From: Lepisosteus oculatus
Taxonomy: Eukaryota > Chordata > Actinopteri > Semionotiformes > Lepisosteidae
Direction of reading: 5' to 3'
DNA length: 64,000 nt
Assembly: GCF_040954835.1 (NCBI RefSeq)
Contig: NC_090701.1
Coordinates: 13,512,501 to 13,576,500, forward strand
Shown here: piece by piece, positions 25,601-40,490 of the stretch
Numbering within the stretch: the first letter of the stretch is position 1
Layout of the letters: each line of letters begins with the position of its first letter
Translations under genes and position numbers: made by a program
Notes under the pieces: model-generated
Seen by the model: only the letters and a program-made list of their open reading frames with translations
Told to the model about the DNA's origin: nothing
Databases searched by the model: none

Positions 25601-28600
25601 CTGTACTGTCATTTCAGTTTGTACCATTTAAATTACAGGAAAGACCACCTTTCATACCTGAAGGGGCTTTACTTCGCAGGAAAGCAATGGATGTTGATGT
25701 ACCTAAACGCAAACTGGTAAGTGTCCTTATAATTCAGAATGTATACACTACGCATTGTAGCATGTATTGTACATGGAATGCGCTGTGCAGAATTTCTAAA
25801 TAAATTAGTTCTTACTGTCCATTACTGATTGAAGCAGAAAAATGCAAATTTGATATATGAGAAGTACATGTGGCCAGGTGACAGTAGAGAGCTCTCCATG
25901 CCTTGCTCGAGAGCCTGTTTATTCTGTTACTAGACATTTCAATGGGAAAATCGGAGACGAATTGCTGCTCCGATATTTAGAGAACAAAACAACAATCCCG
26001 ACGTACAGGATTGCTGTCCATTCCCAGCACATGATCTGTTGCTAGTTGTCACAGGATGTTTTCCCGGGGATCTATTGAGGATAGCCCAGGTGTACTCTGG
26101 AATTTATGTCCCGTAATTTGCCAGGCTGTGGCAGAGCTGTATTGCCCTGCATTCTTTATTCTGTGCGTGTTCCGTTTGGCTGCTGGACGTGATGGAGCGA
26201 GACATATTTATGTTATTACAATAACTAAGTGTGAAAGTAGCAGGGAAACCAATAAAACAGACACCATTAATTTACTTTGGGCTTTACAAGTATTGAGTTT
26301 TTACTTACAAGAATATGAAGAACCAGAGGTATGAATTGAGTACATTAAATTGATGTACATGTTGTGCATGATTTCTTGGGAATCATCTGGGAAAACTGGT
26401 GATTCTGATGGGTTAAAATATGCCTATTAGAGGCTTACAGAAGTCGCTTTCCATTGACTTTTGGAATTAGTTTTCTTCAGAGTCGTTATGAGGTGTTATA
26501 ATATTTCAGTGGGTATTTTAGATTAAATGGAAAAATGAATTGAACGTTTGCTAGCATTCCAAGGAATTCTTAATTCTCCAGAAGGATGTAATGTAAAATG
26601 CATGAAGTCCTTCTCTGGGAATATGATGCATAAATTTGGCTTTGTTTTAATAGGAGAGAGATCTCGAGATGGAACTTGGTGATGATTACGTCCTGGACCT
26701 GCAGAGTAAGTGTTGCTAAATTGCTTTTAGTTCCTTATATCAAAATATTTTTGCAGCTGTTCATCAAAGTGTAATTGAGAACAAAGCCTTGCAGTGCTCT
26801 TTGCATTAGAATTTATGCATGTATTTTTATTTTGAAACCCACCTTATCTTTATGGGTTACAAAACCACGTCAAAGTAATAATCGCATTTGTTTTGTCATA
26901 TTATGTTTTACATATGCATAATTCAAAATGAGTTTCCAAAGCTGTTATAATAGAGCTCTATCTTTCTTTAAATGTGGAAAGTCAGGGTTACTCTCTCCAG
27001 TATGCATAGTCCAGCTGCAGCTCTTATGCTAAATAGTGAAATGTAATGTAGAGAGAATTTAAGTCTGGTTGATTAGATTTTTTTTCAGCTTATCACAATT
27101 TTTTCAGCTTGTAAAGTTGTCCTAATTCAATCAGGTGACTGATGAACACATTTTTAAAGAAACATGCTTTACTCTCTATGTAAATGAGAGTGTAAGAACA
27201 GCCTGGAGACACTCAGGGTTAGTTTCCCTTTTGTATTCACTGGCATTCTTACCCATTAATTGATTTTAATATTAATAAACCACATTAATTTGATTGTTAA
27301 AACCTCAAATGCTTAAAAGCAAGTAGTTGTGTGGGAGTAAAAAGTAGGAGCCCTCAACTCTATGTACAGAGTATGTAGTCCTGTTATCCTGGCCTGGTCA
27401 GATGCATTGTCATTGTGGGTCTGCTGTATCACAGTAAGGTACATTAAAATTAAAATATTGTACTTTAAACCATTATATTCTGAGCATGATGAAAATGAGA
27501 GGATCTGCACATAGGAAATGTGTTCTGTTCAATGCTGTTAGGTTTTAATGTGCACTGGTCCACTGTGAAATGCCCCTTAAATGTTTTAAATTCCACATAT
27601 TCCATTTAAGTACTTGCTCCATAAGTGATATTAAGTTTTCAAGATCAAATGGCTAGCCAATGGAAAAACATAAGAAGAGGGGCTGGTAAATGGTGACTTG
27701 AACATACTGTAGGATATAAAAGCATACATTGAAAATTTCTATATTTTACTTATTTCCCTTGGATCTTAAAAAATATAAAACATGTCAGAGACCATCAATT
27801 ATCTCAGCTTCAGAGATAAGACTATTTTAATTAAACAGGAATCTCAGAGTGGAACTATCATGGGATATCTATCTAGCAACTCAGTACATACAGTTGTACA
27901 AAAGAAGGATAAGGAACAGGTAGAGGTTTATTCCATGCTGAAAGGAAAAGAAAACGGACAAAACGGTTCATCTGTGGATCCTTCTTCAGGTGTGAGAGAG
28001 AGAGGGAAACTGGCAGATTAAGAATGTCAGGCATTACAAGGTGTTCATCTGCAGCTACCTTCTCGAACTTCTAAAAACAATGATATTGCGTACATTTTTA
28101 CCATGAAAGTGGTTTGGGAAAATTACACAAATTACCGTGGACAGAGCTTTGTGTGTAATATTACTAATGGCTGCTATTGACATATTTTTAGAATACTGGG
28201 ACCTGATGAATGCAAATGAGAAGAACGATAAGGTCCCAGAAATATGGGAAGGCCACAATATAACAGATTACATTGATCCTGAGATCATGAAGGTGAGTCT
28301 AGCTTTGATGGCTTTTAAACTAGAGCTTTTCTTTGGTGCAGTAAGGAAAATGGAGTTTCCCAAGTGCTTGGCTGCCACTTCATTTTGTATCGGCTTTTTC
28401 TCTTGCTTTCACCACCATGCAGAACCTGGAGGAGCTGGAAAAGGAAGAGGAACTGAGAGAGAAGGCAGGAGAATACGACTCGGATGAAGAAAGCGAAGAT
28501 GAGGAGATGCAGGAGATCCGTCAGCTGGCCAAACAAATCAAAGAGAAGAAGAAATTGAAAATCCTGGAGTCGAGAGAGAAGGATGTACATGGGCCACGCA

Positions 28601-30006
28601 TGCCCAGAACCACAAAAATGGTGAAAATAAAGAACCTGCTGTCTTTTCGCTTCCTCTACTGTCTAGGCACCTTGACAGTGCCGATTGTCTGCCACTTCAT
28701 CAGGTGGCTTCTGCAGTGACTTTCCTTTTACTTAGTTGTATCATTAGACTGGAAGTGATGCCTTGTAGTTTTCAATAATAGTTCCTCAACAATGTGTTTT
28801 GTTCTTTTTATGCCAGGTTGAAAGAAAAACCCTTGAAAAGGAGATGGGAAATCTTGGTCTGGACATGACTGATAAAGATAATGTAAGTAACTTTGCACAT
28901 AGTGTCCTCAGTTGGTCTTTGGCTGTTCCAATGAGATTGAGAAGTAACGTAGTTAGTTGCAGTGGTTCACATTTCTCAACAACAGTCACTTTTGAATTTT
29001 TCTGACAAGTGACTTTTTTCATTTTTAAAAAGAATACAAGGGCTCAAAGCCCATCTAAATCTCTCCAACATTGTCCTGCTCATACCTGTATATAACGTAC
29101 AACGTATGAGTCATGTTATTAATATAATTTTAAGGAAAATTAGTATAAACATTTTTCTGAATCAAAATGGAAAGCTGTGGTAATTTCTTTTCAAACTTCT
29201 TCCAGAGTCACTACGCTATCCAGGGCCGAAGATCTAGAAGTGTTGCTAGGAAACGCAAACGGGAGGCATCTGAGGCCCCTGCATCTCGAACCCGTAGTCA
29301 GAGTGCCTCTCGTCCTCCAAGGGATGTTTCAGGTGTTCGTGATGCCAAGGTACGTCTTCGATGCCTGTTTTGACACACCAGTTCATAAGGAAAGCTTTAG
29401 TTCCTGTCTAAAATTAGTGTGATAAGATGTTAAATTAACTTTGGAAATGTAAAAGCATGTACTACATGAGGAATTAGAAAGGGTTGTGGTTTTCTGTAGA
29501 TGAATGAACGTGAAAGGAGAATTTTAATTTGTACTGGAAACTTTTCGTTTTATTGGAAGTGCTCAGAATACATAAAAGGCAAGGCACTTTGGGATATGCG
29601 GCAATCTTTAATTGAGATTGTGAATAATGTCAGTTATGAAAATGGCAAGTTCTGACATGCTGAATTGGATTTTCATAATAATCATGTTTTTAGTGCAAGG
29701 AGTGTGAAATTGGCAGATTAAATTTACATTTTTTTTTTATATTTTAGTCAGTAAAGGCTATTTGAAAGCCCCAGCGAAAAGCAGCTGCCCTCGGTTCTTG
29801 AGCCTTGCTTCGTCTGTGTGCTAGTATTGAAAGTAACCGTGTTTTTTTTTCAGATGTTAAAGAAAGCCAAGATGTTAATGAAGAACTCGCAGAAAGAGAT
29901 GAATCGCATGGGCAAGAAAGGGGAGTCTGATAGACATGTGTTTGACCTCAAACCTAAACACCTTCTGGCAGGCAAGAGAAAATCAGGCACCACTGACCGC
30001 AGATAA
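19628..30006 (+). CDS. gtpbp4: GTP-binding protein 4 (NOG1 family nucleolar GTPase), complete, 17 coding exons
   Basis: NOG1 is a nucleolar GTPase of the OBG/TRAFAC group that joins pre-60S particles and is needed for large-subunit maturation. Joining 19628-19675, 20203-20373, 20635-20738, 21319-21455, 22021-22121, 22700-22792, 23752-23943, 24038-24103, 25122-25211, 25335-25445, 25639-25716, 26654-26705, 28192-28292, 28423-28620, 28817-28882, 29206-29349 and 29854-30006 gives 1905 bases, 634 residues plus TAA, the length I recall for human GTPBP4. All introns are GT..AG and all phases agree. An N-terminal helical domain (about 1-165) precedes the G domain: G1 GYPNVGKS 175-182, G3 DTPG 221-224, G4 NKCD 289-292. 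A C-terminal region follows with an acidic segment near 470-485 and a Lys/Arg-rich nucleolar-type tail. It converges on idi1, with about 1.3 kb between the stop codons. Confidence 0.97.
20203..20373 (+). CDS. gtpbp4: gtpbp4 coding exon 2 (residues 17-73)
   Basis: Carries the very conserved [18 protein letters not shown] segment of the N-terminal helical domain. CCTTAG acceptor, GTAAGT donor, phase 0. Confidence 0.97.
20635..20738 (+). CDS. gtpbp4: gtpbp4 coding exon 3 (residues 74-108)
   Basis: Encodes [20 protein letters not shown] and onward. It ends two bases into the Asn108 codon; donor GTAAGA. Confidence 0.96.
21319..21455 (+). CDS. gtpbp4: gtpbp4 coding exon 4 (residues 108-154)
   Basis: Encodes [20 protein letters not shown] followed by [10 protein letters not shown]. 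It completes Asn108 and leaves one base of Val154 before GTAAAG. Confidence 0.97.
22021..22121 (+). CDS. gtpbp4: gtpbp4 coding exon 5 (residues 154-187, P-loop)
   Basis: Contains the G1/P-loop GYPNVGKS at 175-182, which binds the GTP phosphates, followed by SFINK. Donor GTGAAT, phase 0. Confidence 0.97.
22700..22792 (+). CDS. gtpbp4: gtpbp4 coding exon 6 (residues 188-218, switch I)
   Basis: Encodes [20 protein letters not shown], the switch I / G2 region of NOG1 proteins, then [11 protein letters not shown]. Donor GTAAGG. Confidence 0.97.
23752..23943 (+). CDS. gtpbp4: gtpbp4 coding exon 7 (residues 219-282, switch II)
   Basis: Starts [11 protein letters not shown] with the G3 motif DTPG at 221-224, followed by the conserved [16 protein letters not shown] helix. 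The exon is GC-richer than its neighbours. The donor AAG/GTCGGC is weak. Confidence 0.97.
24038..24103 (+). CDS. gtpbp4: gtpbp4 coding exon 8 (residues 283-304, NKCD)
   Basis: Encodes [20 protein letters not shown] and NQ. NKCD at 289-292 gives guanine specificity. Acceptor preceded by a T/C-rich tract; donor GTGTGT. Confidence 0.97.
24163..24362 (+). repeat. 5'-truncated V-SINE-like element in gtpbp4 intron 8
   Basis: The body and tail of the same SINE family as at 4652-4945 are visible: TCCTCCTACAGTCCAAAATC, GTGATGGACTGGTGTTCTGT, CCAGGGTGTATCCTGCCTTG and the AGAAGATGGATGGATG tail. The tRNA-like head is missing. Confidence 0.75.
24378..24545 (+). mobile_element. hAT-like DNA transposon fragment in gtpbp4 intron 8
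   Basis: The motif GGGCTAGGCGATATGGCC, followed by repeated ATTATCACGAT and TCGATATCGATAATTATCAC blocks, resembles the termini of fish non-autonomous hAT elements. It lies directly after the SINE tail. I cannot see the other terminus or a target-site duplication. Confidence 0.4.
25122..25211 (+). CDS. gtpbp4: gtpbp4 coding exon 9 (residues 305-334)
   Basis: Encodes [20 protein letters not shown] and [19 protein letters not shown] is the G5-equivalent segment. Donor GTAAGA. Confidence 0.96.
25335..25445 (+). CDS. gtpbp4: gtpbp4 coding exon 10 (residues 335-371)
   Basis: Encodes [18 protein letters not shown] then [19 protein letters not shown], the start of the NOG1 C-terminal domain. Donor GTACGA. 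Confidence 0.96.
25639..25716 (+). CDS. gtpbp4: gtpbp4 coding exon 11 (residues 372-397)
   Basis: Encodes [20 protein letters not shown] then [15 protein letters not shown] is strongly conserved in NOG1; the rest is variable. Donor GTAAGT. Confidence 0.95.
26654..26705 (+). CDS. gtpbp4: gtpbp4 coding exon 12 (residues 398-415)
   Basis: Short exon encoding [17 protein letters not shown], ending one base into Lys415. Donor GTAAGT. Confidence 0.95.
27880..28012 (-). mobile_element. diverged Penelope-like fragment in gtpbp4 intron 12
   Basis: The plus strand has GAGGTTTATTCCATGCTGAA followed by CCTTCTTCAGGTGTGAGAG, homologous to the elements at 14.2 and 46.8 kb. The hammerhead-like core is altered: GAAA has become GAAC and the small stem is disrupted. 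The flanking GTACAAAAGAAGG segment differs, so this is a separate subfamily. No target duplication was found. Confidence 0.5.
28192..28292 (+). CDS. gtpbp4: gtpbp4 coding exon 13 (residues 415-448)
   Basis: Encodes [20 protein letters not shown] then [14 protein letters not shown]. Donor GTGAGT, phase 0. Confidence 0.97.
28423..28620 (+). CDS. gtpbp4: gtpbp4 coding exon 14 (residues 449-514)
   Basis: Acidic coiled-coil-like segment beginning [16 protein letters not shown] and ending PRMPRTTKM. The donor ATG/GTGAAA is poor, yet the frame and the conserved junction (TKM then VERKTLEKE) place it here. Read-through would stay open to a stop at about 28718. Confidence 0.93.
28817..28882 (+). CDS. 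gtpbp4: gtpbp4 coding exon 15 (residues 515-536)
   Basis: Encodes [20 protein letters not shown] then DN. Acceptor GCCAG, donor GTAAGT. Confidence 0.95.
29206..29349 (+). CDS. gtpbp4: gtpbp4 coding exon 16 (residues 537-584)
   Basis: Encodes [20 protein letters not shown], then a Ser/Arg-rich stretch and [13 protein letters not shown]. Basic nuclear/nucleolar-type sequence. Donor GTACGT. Confidence 0.95.
29854..30006 (+). CDS. gtpbp4: gtpbp4 coding exon 17 (residues 585-634 and stop)
   Basis: Encodes [20 protein letters not shown] through [16 protein letters not shown] and the terminal DRR, then TAA. The KPKHLL..GKRK tail is the NOG1 hallmark. Confidence 0.97.
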   Translation: MLKKAKMLMKNSQKEMNRMGKKGESDRHVFDLKPKHLLAGKRKSGTTDRR

Positions 30007-30113
30007 GGAGGGTCCTCTGCAGCAGAGGTGTCAATTAATCTCTACCATCAGGCTGTTTTTTTGTGAAAAGGCATCACTGAAGTTTTGAATGTTTGGTTGT
30101 TTTTTTTTCCTTC

Positions 30114-30408
30114 AGTAAAATTTAAAGTTAAGACTCTTGTCCTGCATTGAATCTGTTTGTCAGATTGAGAATGATCTACATAATCGTAGGGGGAAATACT
30201 TTTAAACAATATACTGTAAAAAAGGATACTCTGTCTGCTGAGCTATGCATGTCGTAGCAAGTTCAACTTCAAAACTTTTTCCAGATCAGCTAATGGAGAA
30301 ATGAGTCCAAACCACCTAGAAGCAGACAGGAAAGAACCAAATGAAAAGACTGATCTTTCCCCTGTTAGTTGAGTAACATCCAGAGTTGCTTGGGAGTTGA
30401 CAAATAAA
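30114..30408 (+). terminator. gtpbp4: gtpbp4 polyadenylation region
   Basis: An AGTAAA variant signal lies at 30114-30119, about 110 bases past the stop and after a T-rich tract. A canonical AATAAA lies at 30403-30408, followed by GTGTGCC, a GT-rich downstream element. Either could be used. Confidence 0.5.
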
Positions 30409-31188
30409 TGTGTGCCATTTGTCAATGTATTTCTAATACAGAAGGTGCGTCTTTAGTAAATGTCCCTATATCTTTATCTCTACTATTTCATCTGGTGGTC
30501 CTGGTGTCTACTTTAAGCCACTAACTTAAAAAAATGCCCCACATTTGGAAAGCTCTACATTTTTTATAGTATAGACTTCAGGAATTTACCATACACTTAT
30601 GGTAGCTATAATTTACCATATATTTTAATATTTAGCCACTGTACTCCATTTATACTTGTAAATGGGGGTTATTAATCATCTTATGTTATTAAATTGATAG
30701 AATATTAAACTTATTCATGTATGAGGTGAGGCTGAGTTATTACCCACTTTGCAAATAAAATATTTATGGTAAATCAGAGAATTAGTGTTTGTTGTCCTTT
30801 ACCTAGTTGTGGAGAGACACTACCTTGTAGGTCATGTAGAGTACTGTAAATTTATCCAATACATTTATGAGCTCTAATTAAAGCAAAGCAATCACCTTAA
30901 CAGAGGGATAATACAGCACTTGTATTACACACTTAATTTAATATAATTTACTTGGTAACTTTTTCCCTGTAATGAATTCCATTCAGAAGCTTACACTTAA
31001 ATGTAGCTTCCCTCATTTAAAGGAATACAGCTTCTAAACTTTTTACCTAACAATGCGTAAATAACATCTTATCAAGGAAGAAATGCACATAGTAAGCAAC
31101 ACTGCAGTAGGAAGAGAAGTACTCAGTGGCTCAGGTATACATAAAATGATCAAACCAGTATTAGAAATGTGTGCATTTTTCTAGAACT
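30409..31188. other. intergenic DNA between convergent gtpbp4 and idi1
   Basis: Very AT-rich, no frame or RNA gene recognised. It must contain the 3' end of gtpbp4 transcripts and possibly a longer idi1 3' untranslated region. Confidence 0.5.
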
Positions 31189-31194
31189 TTTATT
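31189..31194 (-). terminator. idi1: candidate idi1 polyadenylation signal
   Basis: TTTATT on the plus strand reads AATAAA on the minus strand, 80 bases downstream of the idi1 stop codon. The 3' untranslated region would be short; a more distal site is possible. Confidence 0.4.
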
Positions 31195-31273
31195 TTCTGT
31201 ACTCTATTTCTACAAAAAGTCATATGTGCAAAGGCAGGTTCTGTACAATTAGAAACACTGGTGCTCTTTCATT

Positions 31274-36321
<5,048 letters not shown>

Positions 36322-36650
36322 CGCCAGACCCGGAGAGACACCAATCACGCAGAACGAGCCCCCCAACACGCCATCAGACCACACTCGCCTGCGCGTCGGG
36401 TCGGGCCGCGCACGGTTTGGGCCGTTTTGGCTCGGCAGAGGAAATTAAAACAGACCCGTTGACTAATGCGCGGCACTGTTCTAGAAAGGAACCGGTGAAA
36501 CGCAAGTTATAGCTAACGCGGTGGGCTGAATATCGGAAGTGGATACAGTAGCTTCGGTCGGTCCACTTCACTGGCACCGCCTATATTCATAACGCAAGAT
36601 CCGATCCCACTGAGCGACTTGCTCATTGGTGGAGGAAGGGAACTGCTGTT
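36322..36650 (-). promoter_or_regulatory. idi1: idi1 promoter / 5' untranslated region, CpG-rich
   Basis: CpG-rich DNA surrounds and precedes exon 1. ATTGGT at 36625-36630 is an inverted CCAAT box, i.e. ACCAAT on the idi1 strand, and a GTGGGAT motif lies about 20 bases downstream of it. NF-Y next to a sterol-response element is typical of SREBP targets such as IDI1, but this motif matches the consensus poorly. Confidence 0.45.
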
Positions 36651-37929
36651 TTGCAGTAGCTCAGTGTGTAGTGTTTGCCAGATCTTTCAAGTTTTGCAAA
36701 AACGTTGGCATTTGATTAAACATTCTTCTTCTTTCTTTCGCTATAATACAATTTAAAATTAAAAGATGCCTTTTTTAAAAATTAAATCACCTGACTGCGT
36801 GATACAACTTTCCTTCCCCTTCCATTCTACTGTTGACAATGCTATCGCCCTAAAGTATATGGACTGCATGTTTGTACTGTTTCATGATTATTATCAATGT
36901 TATTTGTACAGTACGTGCTGTTCTGACGTTGTCGCCGTGGATTATGCTGGTTATAGAGGTCAAGGAGACTTAGTTTTGCAGATCGGTATAGGTTTTGTAT
37001 TCAACTTTTATTTTTTTCAAAAACATAAACGGGTTTTCATAAACGTTATCACACTATTGCGCCAAATTGGCTTGGCATTTAAAAGTGCCGCCCGTATAAG
37101 TGTACACTTGAATTACCATAGCATCAAATACAACATACTATATAGGCAGTACCAAAATGCATGAATAAAACAGAATCTATTATGTTTTTCATTTGGTTGT
37201 ACAAGAATCTAATGCCTCAGATAAAGTGTGCCAGCTTTCAGTTAAAGTTAGAAAGCCTTTAATTTGTGACCTTGTTAAATAAGATAACAAGGCAGACTAT
37301 TCTTTCACATTAAAGTCAACTTTATGGATGATGAAAATTCTTATTGCATTTAATAATGACATAACATGTATTTGTATACATTTTATTATAACTATTAAAA
37401 TATTAAAAATAACAAAATGCTATTTTAATACATTGTTTCTCAAGTCTAACACTTCAGAGTAAACAGCTTTCATCACAGATGTACAGCTTATGTTGCTTCT
37501 AACAGTATCCATATCACTGCCAGCCTGTGACTTTCTCAATAGACCCCCTGCGGATGACAAATGTTAACCAGCGTAATGAATTTACCTGTGCCACGTCTGT
37601 TCAATAAAACAACAATGCACTTGCCATTTTTTCTCATTTGTCCTGATAACAAATTTGTGAATTTGTTGCAGTTATAAATGGTACAATACATTTCTTTTCG
37701 GTGCTCAGTATGTTCAAGTGTGCTTTTCCCCTTTCTTCTTTTAAATTCCAATTGATTTGACCATTTTGTACCTTTATTTTGTAACTGAAACGCAAACATT
37801 CACTAGCAAAGCTAGTATTGAAAACTCAGGCCCCATGTGTATATCCACGAAGCTACTGGCACTGGACGGCAACTCACTTGGTAATTCTGACATGTAGGAC
37901 TTAATAGTAGAATCCCTTAAGAGATGGGG
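36651..37929. other. intergenic DNA between divergent idi1 and wdr37
   Basis: AT-rich. A 132-codon plus-strand frame at 36766-37164 has no recognisable domain and no splice context; I treat it as chance. Confidence 0.45.
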
Positions 37930-38700
37930 AGCACTTCACTGGTCTTGTCATAAGGTGAGAATTGGGGGATTGGGGTGCTGACATGTCATTGGGATTTTCA
38001 AGTGGGGGCACCTTCCATCATCAATGTGTTGTTGATGAGGGCACAACACCTCCAGAAGGCTCAACAGAGGTTTTGGGCTCCCAGAACTCCCCACCTCTAT
38101 GTCCGTCCAGCCTTTTCACAACTTACTTTGGGGCACAGCAGGGGTTTCTCCTCTTCAGCCAGAGCCATTGGCTACCTCTTTCTGCAGCTTCTGAAACAGC
38201 CCAGATAGACTTGCCACAGATTCCAGGCTCCTTCAGCAGCCTGGTGGTGGATGTTGCAAAACATCCTCTGGTCTACTGGGCAGACCCACACTTTTCTACA
38301 TCATTCTGCTTCAGCTGCTAACTTGTCATACGGTAGCTTCTTCCTCTCATATGCCTCATTCACCAGAGCCTCCCAGGGCACCGTCAGTTTAACAAAGTAG
38401 ACAAGACATAGAGAGTTGGACTGGTTGGTATCAACAATTCTGATGGGGCCTACATCTGCCAACATCTTCCATTCCCGGCCTGTGTTGAATTGTCTATATT
38501 CTTGCTTTTGAGAGAGCATCTGACCTTTCATTCTTTCATGGGTTAAAGCAATTTGGCGAGATGTCTTTGCTGCTAAAGGAGGTAAGGAGTTGTCCTTTTT
38601 ATCTCTAGTAATGCAACTGGGTACTAAAGTAATATATCTACACAAGAAGGTTTGGCCACTAACTATAGTTAACTTCACAGCTGCTCTGAAAAGAAACGAA
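37930..38700 (-). mobile_element. non-LTR retrotransposon (LINE) coding remnant, minus strand
   Basis: A minus-strand frame at 38678-38301 contains VYFVKLTVPWEALVNEAYER and KLPYDKLAAEAE, matching the ELTVPWE..EAYERKK..YxELAAE segment seen downstream of the reverse transcriptase in many fish LINE open frames. Further downstream on the minus strand, to about 37950, degraded continuation such as AAEGAWNLWQV is recognisable out of frame. It is a fragment without the catalytic domains. Confidence 0.6.
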
Positions 38701-39569
38701 ACTGTAAAAAGGAGCAGGAAAAAAGCAGTGTAAGAGGTAAGATCAGGACCTCCTTTAAAAAATGATTAATTATGTTATTGGAGTATTGTTATTCCAGCAT
38801 CAGGTAAGTCTGTCTGCAGCATGGTTGTGCTCTCTACATGAGGAAAACAAGGAGTTAAACTGACACTAAAATGTCATTCCAGTCACGAACACAGGCCTAT
38901 GGTACACAATAGAAATCATTTCCACATTGAACATATATTAAGCAATATACTAGTTTAAAATGGTCATTTATTGGCATTGTTTATAGCCTTTTGATATTGC
39001 TTATGGTTATTGTCGACATGAATAACACAGGAGGTGCCTGAATTGTGTGCCGAATTATAAATTGTAATGTAAAATATCTCATTTAACTGATTCTCTATTC
39101 TTGATATTGGTACGGTACCCATAAATATCATTCAGGGATTTCACACATAATTGCTTGCCATGGATGATGACAGATTAGAAATGAGAGAGCAATGATAGAT
39201 GACAGCGAGAAGATTGTTTTTAGAAGACCTCATTTTTCAGGAACGTAATAGAAAGTCTGCTAATAGATGAGTCCATAATGTCCTTCACAGGAGAAACCTC
39301 TAACAAATTCTGATACATTCATTTACTTTAGGTGCTGAGAAATGTATTTCCGAAATAAGAATTGTCTGGAATCAGGCAACCCTACCCAATGTGGTGTAAT
39401 TTATTAACTTTGTTATTTACTACATTATTTACTATAGCTCCTTTCAGATATTGATAATATAGTTTCATTTACTTGCATGCAGATATGCTGAGAGTAATTT
39501 ACTGATAAAAAATAAGGTTTCAAGATAGAGGGTGGCAATTTGGCCAATGTAGTCTGCATGGCAGTTAAT
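38701..39569. other. non-coding intergenic DNA
   Basis: AT-rich sequence with no gene or repeat that I can name. Confidence 0.45.
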
Positions 39570-39735
39570 AGTTAAGGATCTTATCCAGCTTTTTCTTGAA
39601 AGAAGCCAGGGTATCAGCCTTAGCAACATGGCCAAACAGCTAGTTTTATACTCTCACAGCCCTTAGGATGAAGAAATGCCTCCTGTGCTAGGTTTTAAAT
39701 GCACTTCCACATATAGATCACATTGTGCCCCGTGG
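39570..39735 (+). repeat. unclassified interspersed repeat, copy A
   Basis: TTTTTCTTGAAAGAAGCCAG, CAACATGGCC and CTCTCACAGCCCT are shared in order with copy B at 44365-44560. Copy A continues with GAAGAAATGCCTCCTGTGCT and AAATGCACTTCCAC, a pattern common in fish genomes, probably a LINE 3' part. Confidence 0.55.
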
Positions 39736-39744
39736 CTCATACTT

Positions 39745-39950
39745 TACAGTTCATTCATTCACCCATTTTCTGTCCACTTTACCCAACATGGGGTAGTGTC
39801 AGAGAGAGAGTCAACACATGGGTGCAAGGCAGGGTGCATTCTGGATGGGAGACCAGTCCATTGCAGGGCACACACAGTCAGAAACACACTCACACCAGGG
39901 GCAATTTACTCAGAAGCCAATCAATCTACTGGTACTGTATGTCTTTGACC
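39745..39950 (-). repeat. V-SINE-like element, minus strand, 5'-truncated
   Basis: The reverse complement of the SINE body seen at 4652 and 24163: CATTCATTCACCCATTTTCT marks the tail side, and GGGAGACCAGTCCATTGCAG with GGGCACACACAGTC marks the body. The tRNA head is absent. Confidence 0.65.
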
Positions 39951-39999
39951 TGTGGAAGCGCCTGGAGGACCTGTCATTATTTTTTTGTCCAGAGTGTGA

Positions 40000-40490
40000 A
40001 GATCCAGAGTGAAACAGCATCCCTCCCTGCAGACAATCTTTGAAAAATCCATAATCAAACAGGGAGGAAAAATTATATCAGATCCTTCCCTCATCCTCAA
40101 CTCTGAATATCAACTTCTTCCTTCTGGCAAACGTTTTAGGGTTTCCAAATGTAAGTCAAACGGATACAAACATTCCTTTGGTCCACTATCCATTAAAACT
40201 GTCAATGCAAATGTCAAGGATAAACACAATTTTGACTCTTACAACCCACTTTGAGCAAGTGCAATATGTTTTGTGATGTGGTATACATTTTAAATGTTGT
40301 TATGTGTAATAATGTACATGTACAGTAGAATGATGTGCAATGTTTTTCTAATTTTTTTGTAATATAATAATGTGCAGTGTTTTTCTTTCTTCTCCTTTTT
40401 TTTTGTTTGCACTCTATTTAAATGTACAGGAGTGCTGGGTGTCCATAACAAATTTCCCTCAGGGGACAATAACATTTTATCTTATCTTAT
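40000..40490 (+). mobile_element. L2-like LINE 3' end
   Basis: The frame 40009-40254 has SIIKQGGKIISDPSLILNSE and YQLLPSGKRFRVSKCKSN, the C-terminal end of L2/Rex1-type reverse-transcriptase proteins. It is followed by a 3' untranslated part ending AATTTCCCTCAGGGGACAAT with a TTATCTTATCTTAT tail near 40490, as in L2 elements. It is 5'-truncated. Confidence 0.75.

Noticed and set aside
36766-37164. 132-codon plus-strand frame upstream of idi1
   Set aside because: AT-rich, hydrophobic, no motif; probably chance.
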